Source: Helianthus annuus
Lineage: Eukaryota; Streptophyta; Magnoliopsida; Asterales; Asteraceae
Direction: 5' to 3'
Assembly (NCBI RefSeq): GCF_002127325.2
Contig: NC_035449.2
Location: 144,250,946 to 144,314,945 of the forward strand
DNA length: 64,000 bases
This document shows positions 54,842-64,000 of this stretch, piece by piece. The notes under the pieces were generated by a model that had not been told where the DNA came from, searched no databases, and saw only the letters and a list, made by a program, of their open reading frames with translations. Position numbers and translations under genes: made by a program. How positions within the stretch are numbered: position 1 is the first letter of the stretch; every line of letters starts with the position of its first letter.

Positions 54842-56862
54842 ACTTTCAACTTTCTCATTCTGAACAACATCTTCAGTATTCCTTTGTTGTTGTTCTTTAG
54901 CAGCTCGTTTCTCCTTTAATTTCTCTATGCGATCTGCAAAATAGAAATGAAAGCTTTCAGGAGAAAGATGAGTTTTAGCAACATTAATGTGTTTTTCCTC
55001 CTCATCATCACTGCTGTCATCTGGAGGTGACTGATCAAACTGTACAGATTTTTTCAGAACTAGCATCTGATAAACCAGAATCAGATGGTGTTTGATCAAA
55101 GACAACTTACTTTTCTGAACTAACATCATTCTGTACACTCTCATCTGCACTCTGTGAGTTTTCATCAGCACTTTTTGAACTTTCATCAGAAACAACAGAC
55201 TCTGCATCCACACTCTTTACAGTCTCACAAATAGACTTCATCCAGGTGGCAAACATGTCTGGCTCTCTGACAATCTTTGCAATGAAAGCTTTGAAATCAC
55301 CCTTTTCATCAACAAACATGTCCCAGCTGAAGCCTTCAGGTAGTTGTTCATCATCTTGATCAACTAAACAAGCTTTGCTATCAGGAGATATGTAATTGCT
55401 CCAGTTAAAGTCCACCAAACACGCTCTCTTAGAATCCTCAATCTTTCTACCATGAGCCGTCTGTGAGTCTTGTGCTTGACCAACTTGCTGATAAATGGCT
55501 TTCCGGTAGTAATCGTCTTTTCCAAACGGATTCTGAGCCCCACTATCTTCCCTGTTCTTGCACTCTCGTTTGAAATGGCCTTTCTCCCTGCATCAAAAAC
55601 AAGTAACTTTAGATTTATCAAAACCTAAAGTAGATACATGAGCATCAAGAAAGTCATTTCTCCAGGTAATTGTTTTGAACTTTTCAGCACGCCTAAGAAC
55701 GCTTGCTAGACACCATTTGGTATCCATTAATTCCATCTCTTCGGCATCTATCTGATCGTAATCTCCTTTGTGAGCATAGGATTTCTGATTCGACCAGCAA
55801 CAAGACCTTCATACGAGAGTAACACAGATCCCAGCAAAGCATGTGGTCTTTAGCAGTTTCTTCCGAAAAACTTTGACCTTCTGGAAGATTTAGAGCGATA
55901 TTGCACTGAATCACATAACCATTTCCTGTCTTTGTGCTTTGAGACTGAAAGCTTGTATTTGACTCTTTAGGATTAATACTCGGAAATGATGAGAATCCAC
56001 TGCTGCTTTTGTTTGATCCCTGATCAGCTTTTTCTGATGAATCCCCAGCACTAAATGCAGTTTGGATTTTCGGACTTCTCTCAGATTCTGGAACCGGAAT
56101 ACTACCCTTGTAATACATCTTTACATCCTGTTGACCACTTGGATTGTTCATCCTAGCTATCTTCTGTTGTTCCAGATCCTGACTTTCGATCTTTTCAATA
56201 AACTGAGAGATAGTTAATCCATCATAAACACCCGTGTTCTTTAGAATCATCAAATACGTTCCCCACTCTTTCTGCGGTAACGCATCAGCCAATTTGTCTA
56301 CCCACTCTTCACGATCTTTAGTAATACTCAACATCGACATTGATCGTACAAGGTGGCAGTAACGTTCAATCAGCTTCTTCGTATCCTCTCCCGGTAAGCT
56401 GCTGAACAAATCAAACTCTTTCTTTAGCAGCGCCTTTTTGCTCTTTATCATGTTCTCGCTACCCTCAAATTTTACTTTAAGTGCATCCCAGATTGATTTT
56501 GCAGTTTTGTCATGCTGAAGCAGTATGAAGATATCTTCTTTGATGGCTTGCTGAAGCAGACTGATCATCATTTTCTCAGCTTTGTACATAACCCGTTCTT
56601 GATCTGTGAACTCAGATAACTCTTTTAAAACCTGCAAATCTGTTCGAGGCAACACATATTTCTTCAAGATACATTCCCACGGCCTAAGATGGTTAGCCTG
56701 AACCCAGTTCTCGAATCTATCTTTCCACCTGTAATATTCCTCAATACTCATCAATTTAGGGGGCTTTTGGGTGGTTCCCGTCTCGTTTTCTAAACTCATG
56801 GCTTGAACAATGGCAGCTGGACCAGACGGTGTTGCAAAGGCGTTATAGAACTCGGTATCCAT
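54842..56862 (-). pseudogene. gag: N-terminal Gag of the minus-strand GAG-only element
   Basis: ATG at 56862 (MDTEFYNAFATPSG) opens 389 codons with the copia Gag region (KPPKLMSIEEYYRWKDRF; LLQQAIKEDIFILLQHD), clearly related to 22172-23806. Frameshifts near 55800 and 55690 and shifted frames to 54842 follow. The knuckle near 55560-55605 reads CF, stop, CREKGHFKREC, so a TGA falls inside it. Acidic Ser-rich text (SKSADENSQSADES) then leads to FADRIEKLKEKRAAKEQQQ, where the Athila-like element interrupts. It continues at 35991. Confidence 0.85.
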
Positions 56863-56890
56863 GATGACTTAGCATGTTTTTCAAAATCAG

Positions 56891-57176
56891 TGACAAATAA
56901 GCGAAATCAGAGGTTCAGGGTGTCCTTATGAGCGAAATCTTATGATCCTTATAAGCAAAATTAGGATTTGGGAACTAAAAGCGAAATCACCAATGTACAC
57001 AAAAGCGAAATTAGGGTTTTGGTTGACTCAAAAGCGAAATCTGATGATCACAAGAGCGAAATCAGGTGCAATTTTGAGCGAAATCAGGGTTTTGGGTGGC
57101 CCTATGAGCGAAATTAGATGTTTCAAAAAACGAAATCACCAAGTGTCCATAAAAGCGAAATCAAGTCCGAGGTCAA
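56891..57176 (-). repeat. Leader array of GATTTCGCT motifs
   Basis: On the minus strand ATTTCGC occurs nine times with two one-base variants, mostly GATTTCGCT, at about 20-35 bp spacing, between PBS and Gag. It corresponds in position to the GGTTCGCT array of the sibling element, but the repeated motif is different. Confidence 0.88.
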
Positions 57177-57363
57177 TTTCGTCCATTTTTACTTTGAATT
57201 TAGGTCTCAAACTCTCAGGGATTTGTCTATGTCCAATTACGCACAATCTGTGAATTTTTGATCCAATTTTGACCGGTAAAATTTCCTGAAATGATGAAAG
57301 AAGGTGTAGAAGAAAGAAAACTTGATAAATTCCAGCTAATCTCTGCAGAACTCCTCCTCCTGA

Positions 57364-57375
57364 GCTCTGATACCA
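57364..57375 (-). other. Primer-binding site, initiator tRNA-Met
   Basis: TGGTATCAGAGC on the minus strand, two bases from the LTR at 57378. Confidence 0.92.
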
Positions 57376-57377
57376 AT

Positions 57378-57809
57378 TGTAGGATCGCGATCTGACCCGA
57401 ACGTGTCGTTCAGAGGAGTTTTACTTCATTTCAGGTGCAGAATAACAAGAAACGAAGGTAGAAACAGCTTATTCTTCACTTAATCTACGGTTTGTATTGA
57501 CTTTGACAACGATTACAGCTCGATCTTCACACCGCCAGCACTTTGGCGTGGAATACAAGGCAATGACTAATGATTTCGCTCATGGAACACCTATTTATAG
57601 GGTTGATGATTTCGCTCCAAGGTACATGGCCTTATGAGCGAAACCCTAACATGTATACATAAGCGAAACCTCCTCTCTAAGTCCCTATGAGCAAAATCAG
57701 CTTACTGAACACAATACACTTCCTATTTGCTCGTAAAACGCACCCTAATCTATACAATGCAATCTAAGACTCGATCCAAGACGAAGTCGACAGATGTAGT
57801 GCACCAACA
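57378..57809 (-). repeat. 5' LTR of the minus-strand GAG-only element
   Basis: Minus strand TGTTGGTGCACTACATC to CGCGATCCTACA. TATA box (CTATAAATAG) on the minus strand at 57591-57600. Three ATTTCGC copies lie around it. Followed at 57810-57814 by ATATA. Confidence 0.92.
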
Positions 57810-57814
57810 ATATA

Positions 57815-58680
57815 CTTCCAAGTTTCTGCCGATTTGTTTTTCGAAAGCCTTGTCCATGAGACGTTGGTAAGTAGCTCCAGCGTTTCGTAAACCAAAAGGC
57901 ATTTTGGTATAGCAGAAGATGCCCACATTAGTGTGAAACACCGTTTTTTCTTTGTCTTTTCTTGACATTTTGATCTGGTGGTAACCCTTATAGGCGTCTA
58001 AGAAACACTTGTACCTATAAGGGACCAGAGAGTCAACTTTGAAATCCATCTCAGGTAGTGGATAAGCATCTTTAGGGCAAGCCTTGTTCAAGTCTTTGAA
58101 GTCAATGCACATCTGCCATGTGCCATCTCTTTTCTTTACCATCACGGGGTTTGATACCCATGTGTGATACTTGTGCTCTGCCTTATCCCGGGGTATCCCA
58201 GTCATGTCAGAGTGTTCAAAGGCAAAGATATCGGCATTTCTCTTCAGCAATTGTTTTAGGTTGTTTTTAACCTCAGAAGAAAGGCTATCTCCTATTGTCA
58301 CTGTTTGCTTAGGATGGCGTGTGCTTAAAACCCACCTTTCCGGGCCGATGGCGCCGGTAGGTCCTTGATGGCACCTCTTGGTATCCAAAACTTCTCCCAG
58401 CTTGTCCTGGTATATCGTTGCAATCCCCCGCGGGGTGGGGAACTTCATGAACCCATGCGTCGTGGAAACTACAGCGTCAAGTTTTCCCAGGGTAAACCTT
58501 CCAATGATTACATTGTGGTAAAGACTCAGCACGTACCACAAGAAACGTGAGGAGTATGGTTCTTTCCCGGGGGGTTTGTCCAAATGTAACTGGGAAAGTA
58601 ATTTGACCGATTGGATCAACCTTTTCTCCGGTGAATCCTTTAATAGGGGCGTGTACTGACTCGAGCAATTTTATGTCTTC
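57815..58680 (-). pseudogene. pol: Tat pol, first part: protease-RT linker and RT
   Basis: In frames 58668-58477 and 58619-57815 the text runs GQITFPVTFGQ, then TWQMCIDFKDLNKACPKDAYPLPEMD, then GIFCYTKMPFGLRNAGATYQRLMD, then EKQIGRNLEV and the Tyr of the YVDD active site. It stops there because the GAG-only element is inserted; the VDD codons lie at 31392 and below. A frame change near 58560-58620 and a changed end show decay. Typical Tat-lineage RT. Confidence 0.88.
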
Positions 58681-58683
58681 TGG

Positions 58684-59252
58684 TTACATTCTGTTAAAAC
58701 AGTGCTCATAGATGATGTCTTCAGAACTCCCGGTGTCTACCAGGATTCTTCTCATATTATAGTCGCCTACCGCGGCGGATATGATTAGGGGTTCAGTGGT
58801 GAGGTGTAAATCCTCTATGCGTGGTTCGATTGTCATGGTTGCCAGCATCCAGGGTTCGAGTGTGGAGAAACTCCGTTTTGCTCCCTTTCCCTTGTCGGCG
58901 GCGTATACCATATTCAGCTCCCGCTGTCTTTTGCCCGCCCCTTTGTCAGCCTCTTCTTTGTTGGGTGGCGGGCCTTGCTTTATATCTCGAACCAGGTGAG
59001 CCAACTTACCCGCCTTTACAAAGTACTCAATTTGCTTCTTCAACTGATAGCAATCATTGGTATCATGGCCGCTCCCCTTGTGATATTCACAGTATTTACT
59101 GGTGTCTTTGTTGGGAGCGTCCTTCAACGGCTTGGGAGGATTGAATTTGAGGTTTTCGGAGGCCAGATTTTCTACCGGCGTTTTACTTAAATTAGGGTAA
59201 TCAGACCGCGGCTTAGAGGAGGACTCATTTCTTGAATGTGAACTCCTGGATC
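58684..59252 (-). pseudogene. gag: Tat Gag C-terminus and protease
   Basis: A minus-strand frame of about 190 codons. The Tat Gag signature YCEYHKGSGHDTNDCYQLKK (about 59055-59110) is followed by IEYFVKAGKLAHLVRD. The protease active site ILVDTGSSEDI lies near 58715-58750. The frame stops at 58684 (one stop separates it from RT). The N-terminal part of Gag is missing because the segment meets LTR-like repeats at about 59252. Confidence 0.85.
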
Positions 59253-59776
59253 TATCAAACTCAGACAAGATCATCAATAATTTAAAGTTCGGACATTATT
59301 GCCCATGCACAAAGAATTCAGACCAATGTGGGTGTGTTTATAGCTCGGACAGAACATGGGGGGGGGTGGGGGTTTAAAACTCGGATAACATGAATGAGGG
59401 GGTAAAAGGTCGGACATGAGGGAGTGGCCAAGAAACTCGGACCAACTCACACCCCTAAGAAAAACTCGGACCTCCCCCCTTGTCTAATAAAAAGCTCGGA
59501 CACCCCTATCATGCACAAAAGTCGGACTAAGGGTCCCCCCTCACAAAATTCGGACCCTTTACTACATTAAAGGTCGGACTAAGGGTCCCCCTCACAAAAT
59601 TCGGACCCTTGTTTACTTGTGTAAAAACTCGGACTAGGTGTTTATCACAAAAGGTCGGACCTTGCTTCACAACTAAAAGTCGGACCAAGGCTTTTAAGCA
59701 TAAAACTCGGACCTAGGGGTGTTTCCCACTTAAAACTCGGACCCTTGATACTTAATACATAAATTCGGACCTAGCA
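59253..59776 (-). repeat. TCGGAC repeat block, first copy
   Basis: TCGGAC occurs 16 times on the plus strand (AACTCGGAC, GGTCGGAC and ATTCGGAC contexts) with several one-base variants. It contains one extra unit of about 52 bp (CTAAGGGTCCCC...) that the copy at 60868-61339 lacks. Confidence 0.88.
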
Positions 59777-60194
59777 TATAGAACAATGTATATAGTAATA
59801 GTAATTTAACCAAACCATTTCCATATGAAAGGTGTTCCAAAACATAAGTAAGTTATCACTGTTTAGCGGAAGCGTATCGATAAAAACCAAACATGAATAA
59901 GTATGAAATGTCAAAAGTGTTTAACGAAACAATCACGATCCAAGCCCACAACGACCAGCTCCTCCATGTGCAAGCTCCATGTATCTAACGACCTGCAAGG
60001 CATGTAACAGAGGATCAACAACTAGTTGAGCGAGTTCACAGAAAGTAAATGCGTAATAGTAAGTTCGTTTGTAGCATGTGGCTCTACTGGGCCGATAGTA
60101 CGTTCTATTGGTGGGGGCTTCCCATGTTGTATAACCACTAGACTATTCGTAACCATAAGTGTTCTACATATCCCGAGAACAGTAATACGTACAA

Positions 60195-60404
60195 GTTTAC
60201 GTAGGTTTTACGTAAGTATCCTTCACAACCGAGGATAGGGGTACGCGGGGGTTTACGTAGGTTTTACGTAAGTGCCTGACACAACCGAGGCAGTAGTGAG
60301 TATAAGTTCACGTAGGTTTTACGTGAGTGTCCTTCGCAACCTGAGGACAGTGAGTAGCATAGGTATACGTAGGTTTTACGTATGTGTCCTGCACAACCGA
60401 GGAC
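60195..60404. repeat. Tandem repeat, about 56 bp, four copies
   Basis: ACGTAGGTTTTACGT recurs at 60199, 60255, 60310 and 60367, each followed by a CACAACCGAGG-like phrase. ACGTA and TACGT flank GGTTT as an inverted pair, so each unit could form a small stem. Confidence 0.85.
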
Positions 60405-60867
60405 GATGGTATGGTAGTCTAGTAACAGTGTATGTATGAATCTAGTCAATCTCGTTCCTTCAATCCCATTCCCAAGCCCTTGGGAATCCCATGCCTTAGT
60501 AAGGGTGTGAACTCACCTTGGTTTGCTCGGTATGCTATGCTCTAGGGTTTATCAAATGTCTAAGTCCGTTACACACGACCTAGGATATGTTGCACATAAA
60601 TCCAAGATAAGTGTTGACGTTCAATTAGGGTTTACAGGTTCTTGATGCTCAAACAGTAACTTAAAGAATCATATTACACAGTAGCATGTAGTTATAGTAT
60701 CATACAGTACCAAGCAGTATCATTCAGTAACATGCAGTACCTTAACATGCAGTAACAAGTAACAGGCAGTATGTTCTTCATCCAGGGTTTCAACTTAGTA
60801 CTAACAGGAAGCTCGGATCATGTATCACCTTCAAACTCAGAATATATATAAACATCAAAGCATCACG

Positions 60868-61339
60868 TATCAAACTCAGACAAGATCATCAATAATTTAA
60901 AGTTCGGACATTATTGCCCATGCACAAAGAATTCGGACCAATGTGGGTGTGTTTATAGCTCGGACAGAACATGGGGGGGGTGGGGGTTTAAAACTCGGAT
61001 AACATGAATGAGGGGGTAAAAGGTCGGACATGAGGGAGTGGCCAAGAAACTCGGACCAACTCACACCCCTAAGAAAAACTCGGACCTCCCCCCTTGTCTA
61101 ATAAAAAGCTCGGACACCCCTATCATGCACAAAAGTTGGACTAAGGGTCCCCCTCACAAAATTCGAACCCTTGTTTACTTGTGTAAAAACTCAGACTAGG
61201 TGTTTATCACAAAAGGTCGGACCTTGCTTCACAACTAAAAGTCGGACCAAGGCTTTTAAGCATAAAACTCGGACCTAGGGGTGTTTCCCACTTAAAACTC
61301 GGACCCTTGATACTTAATACATAAATTCGGACCTAGCAT
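60868..61339 (-). repeat. TCGGAC repeat block, second copy
   Basis: Matches 59253-59776 closely, minus one 52-bp unit, and with several TCGGAC copies mutated (TTGGAC, TCGAAC, TCAGAC). The motif continues sparsely to about 61410. Confidence 0.88.
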
Positions 61340-62131
61340 GTTATTCAAAACTCAGACAAGTGCTCCTTGGTTTAAAATTCGGACTATAACAACACTTAAA
61401 GCTCTGACAACAAGTAAAATCAATCATCGAGCAGAACATCAGTTACATTCATACAATCCAAAACCCTAATTTTCTTATGCATCTTTATAGCGGTAAATCC
61501 AATTTCTTAATCAATCATTCTACAAATCAAGTATCTTAATCATCAAGCAATGATTACACAATGATCAACATCCTTTCATAATAAATCAGACTCAATCAAA
61601 ACCATAGGAGTATCAAACGAGAGCTAGGGTTTTCATGAACACATAATCAAGAATTGATGCGATCAACCAATCAATTAGGGTTTACAAGTATCACAATAAC
61701 CATTAAACAATTACCTTGAATGATTCTAGAGAGAATGTGGAAACAAAAGTGATGAATGTCTTGCCAATGATGATGGTGATGATTGCCAGAGAATGTGAAG
61801 TACGTGCTTTGGATTTTTGTGAGAATGATTAGTGAAAAAGGGATTAGGGTTAAGTATCTCTAAGATTTCACTAATTACCCTCTACCTCCCTAAGTATCAT
61901 ATTTTACACATGCACACCATCTCATAACAATTTCATAGTTTCACCACCAAGTTCATATATTTACCAAGTCTTTCACAATTAACAAACAACCATGCACAAT
62001 CACACAATACGATTCATTGCATCAAAACGTATATAATTCCATAGCTAAATATTTGCACAATTAAACAACTAAACAATACATGGTCGTGCAATAAATGCAA
62101 AATAGGAATCTTGGAAATTCGAGTTGTCACA

Positions 62132-62243
62132 TTATCCCCAACTTAAAAGAAATTTCGTCCCGAAATTTAGCATGCGGTTACTGAGGAAGCTAGGTAGGTT
62201 GTATCGTTTACTGGTTTTCCTGGGGTGTCACATCATCCCCCCG
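62132..62243 (-). other. Two candidate polypurine tract / LTR-start pairs
   Basis: On the minus strand CGGGGGGATGA then TGTGACA occurs at 62226-62243, and GTTGGGGATAA then TGTGACA at 62125-62142. Both are preceded by GAATTTCGGGACGAAATT-like text. One is the true 3' LTR boundary; the other looks like a duplicated junction of about 100 bp. The inner one (62131) is preferred because the following sequence reads more like a continuous LTR. Confidence 0.5.
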
Positions 62244-64000
62244 TTGATTTGGAATTTCGTCCCGAAATTCCGCAGTATTGGTTTCGAATAACTGGGGGTA
62301 CTTTTCAGTCATTTGGTCTTCGCGTTCCCAGGTGTACTCTGGGCCACGTTTGGAGTTCCAACGAACTCGAACAATAGGGATTCTCTTGTTTTTGAGGACC
62401 TTAACATCCCGGTCCGTGATTTCAACTGGCTCCTCGACGAACTGCAACCGCTCGTCGATAGTGAGTTCCTTAAAAGGAACTATGAGGGTCTCATCTGACA
62501 GGCACTTCTTCAGATTCGACACGTGAAATACATTGTGAACTGCACCGAGTTCAGCCGGTAGGTTTAGCTTGTAGGCCACTTTGCCTATTTTCTCAATGAT
62601 CTCGAACGGTCCGACATACCGCGGATTTAATTTGCCCCGTTTGCCAAAACGAACCACACCCTTCCAGGGTGAGACTTTAAGTAAAACCCGGTCCCCGACC
62701 TGAAATTCCTAAGGCTTCCTACGCTTGTCCGCGTAGGCTTTCTGACGGCCGCGTGCTGCCGCCATGCGTTGTCGTATCTGTGCAATCTTTTCCGTGGCGT
62801 CCACTACAATCTCTGGATCCGTGATCTGATTATCCCCCACCTCTGCCCAACAGAGAGGTGACCGGCATTTATGCCCGTACAATGCCTCGAATGGAGTGGC
62901 TTGTATGCTGGTGTGATAGCTGTTATTGTATGAGAACTCCACCAAAGGGAGGTGCTTTTCCCAGCCGTTGCCGAGATCAATAACACATGCCCGAAGCATG
63001 TCTTCAAGAGTCTGGATCGTTCGCTCAGACTGCCCATCCGTCTGAGGATGATATGCTGTGCTCATGTCTAATCGTGAGCCAAAAGATTTGTGCATCGCTT
63101 GCCATAGCTCTGACGTGAATCGTGCATCCTGATCCGAAATGATAGAGGTTGGCACTCCGTGCCTCGAAACAACTTCTTTCAAGTAGACGTCTGCTAAGGT
63201 AGAGAACTTATCTGTTTCCTTAATAGCCAGGAAGTGTGCAGACTTGGTGAGTCGATCCACGATCACCCATATAGTATCATTCCCACGCTGGGATCTGGGT
63301 AGGCCTGTAACAAAATCCATGGAAATTTCTTCCCATTTCCACTGTAGTATCCTGGGTTGTTGAAGTAGGCCCGCTGGTTTCTGATACTCCACTTTGACTT
63401 TTGCACATGTCAAACACTTGCCGACGTAAGTAGCGATGTGGGCTTTCATGCTAGGCCACCAATATGTTGTTTTGAGATCGTGGTACATTTTAGCCGACCC
63501 TGGGTGTACCGAGTAGCGAGACTTGTGAGCTTCATCCATCACAAGTTCTCGTAAACCGCCGTATAGTGGAACCCAAATACGCCCTGTTACATAGTAGGCG
63601 CCGTCTTCCTTTTGTTCTAATCGTTGCCTTGAGCCGCGTAAGGCTTCAGCCCTGACGTTTTCTGGTTTCAAAGCTTCCACCTGAGCATTTCGTATTTGTG
63701 CAGGAAGACTGGACTGAATAGTGAGCTGCAAGGCGCGTACACGCCTAGGTAGAGTGTCTTTTCGACTGAGAGCGTCAGCCACAACATTGGCCTTGCCTGG
63801 ATGGTACTTGATGGCGCATTCGTAATCATTAAGTAACTCGACCCATCGTCGTTGACGCATGTTCAATTCCTTCTGCTTGAAGATATGCTCGAGACTCCTG
63901 TGATCGGTGTAAATTGTGCACTTGGCACCGTACAGGTAGTGTCGCCATATCTTGAGCGCGAAAACAACAGCTCCCAGCTCTAAATCGTGCGTCGTGTAGT
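62208..64000 (-). pseudogene. gag-pol: Gag-pol C-terminal half of the right-hand Tekay-like element (partial)
   Basis: The frame is open from the window edge at 64000 down to a TAG at 62709-62711, then open again to 62208. Visible parts: RNase H end ([22 protein letters not shown]), integrase zinc domain ([12 protein letters not shown]...[14 protein letters not shown]), integrase core with Asp in MDFVTGLP, Asp in SDQDARF and Glu in DGQSERT, then [10 protein letters not shown] and the stop where relatives have Leu-Glu-Phe. After the stop come LNPRYVGPFEIIEKIG and a chromodomain-like VRVRWNSKRGPEYTWERE. One nonsense codon is the only break seen. The rest of gag-pol is beyond the window. Confidence 0.93.

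Larger units (their letters stand above)
31393..57809 (-). mobile_element. Sibling GAG-only copia-type element, minus strand, interrupted
   Basis: LTRs at 31393-31823 (3') and 57378-57809 (5') with TG...CA ends are flanked by ATATA at 31388-31392 and 57810-57814. It has a PBS for tRNA-Met, a GATTTCGCT leader array, a copia-type Gag (56862 down to 54842, then 35991 down to 34087) and a noncoding 3' region. Like its sibling at 20891-28369 it has no pol. The Athila-like element at 35997-54836 splits its Gag. Gag has several frameshifts and stops, so it was older or less constrained than the plus-strand copy. Confidence 0.85.
2531..59252 (-). mobile_element. Tat-lineage Ty3/gypsy element, minus strand, heavily interrupted
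   Basis: Pieces interrupted by younger insertions add up to one minus-strand element. From its 5' side they are gag and protease (58684-59252), RT (57815-58680), then RT end, RNase H, a second archaeal-type RNase H and integrase (28839-31392), a 3' region with ORFs on the opposite strand (3289-6502, 20585-20890, 28375-28475), and the 3' LTR (2531-2963). A second RNase H and an antisense extra ORF between pol and the 3' LTR are known traits of Tat-type (Retand/Grande-like) elements. The 5' LTR and gag start are lost at the junction with LTR-like sequence at about 59252. The insertion site in the copia remnant is inferred from the break after 2530. Confidence 0.75.
59253..62131 (-). repeat. 3' LTR region of the right-hand Tekay-like element, rearranged
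   Basis: On the minus strand the high-coordinate end is TGTGACAACTCGAATT, next to a purine tract (GTTGGGGATAA), as at an LTR start. The low-coordinate end is unclear. A block of TCGGAC repeats occurs twice (59253-59776 and 60868-61339), with about 1.1 kb of LTR-like sequence between (GCGGAAGC near 59866 and TTGAGCGAGTTCACA near 60025, both phrases shared with the other Tekay LTRs). The first block is probably a fragment of a second LTR copy or a duplication. No ORF is supported. Confidence 0.6.

Noticed and set aside
62208..62243. Using 62232 as the certain LTR boundary
   Set aside because: A second purine tract plus TGTGACA lies 100 bp away at 62131. Without the partner LTR the choice cannot be made firmly.

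Overview
This window is intergenic plant DNA made almost entirely of nested LTR retrotransposons. No host gene, rRNA, tRNA or CRISPR array is recognisable. The plant signs are primer-binding sites matching plant initiator tRNA-Met and tRNA-Asp, TATA boxes in the LTRs, and chromovirus (Tekay-like), Tat, Athila-like and copia protein families. Family resemblance (long-LTR Tekay elements, a gypsy-type-domain antisense ORF, LTRs rich in CACGGGGCCGTG-type motifs) suggests a eudicot and probably Asteraceae. That last step is recollection and was not searched.

The layers can be ordered from 5-bp target-site duplications (TSDs). The base is a decayed copia element (1-2530, +). Into its 3' end went a Tat-lineage Ty3/gypsy element on the minus strand (about 2531-59252). 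Its LTR is at 2531-2963, its pol is split between 28839-31392 and 57815-59252, and it carries an intron-containing ORF on the opposite strand (3289-6119). Three elements then entered the Tat element. First is an intact, young Tekay-like element (6503-20579, -, TSD GAAAC). Second is a GAG-only copia-type element (20891-28369, +, TSD GAGGG). Third is a sibling GAG-only element (31393-57809, -, TSD ATATA) that landed inside the Tat RT active-site codons. The third was hit by a non-autonomous Athila-like element with three LTRs (35997-54836, +, TSD GCAAC). That in turn was hit by a Tekay-like element with broken pol (41859-50877, +, TSD CCGTG). At the right edge another Tekay-like element (59253-64000, -) runs out of the window.

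The Tekay-like element at 6503-20579 looks autonomous. It has near-identical 3.4-kb LTRs, a PBS, a polypurine tract and a 1537-codon gag-pol. It also has a 529-codon acidic, proline-rich accessory ORF upstream of gag. The second Tekay-like element has decayed accessory ORFs in the same position. The GAG-only and Athila-like elements have no pol of their own and would need proteins supplied in trans.

The most unusual theme is short motifs repeated in LTRs and untranslated leaders. Each family has its own: CTAGT-CCC-ACTAG, GGTTCGCT, GATTTCGCT, TCGGAC and CACG-N4-CGTG. Several are self-complementary, and one family also places its motif inside a coding frame. A noncoding block shared by the two GAG-only siblings, apparently more conserved than their proteins, also deserves attention.
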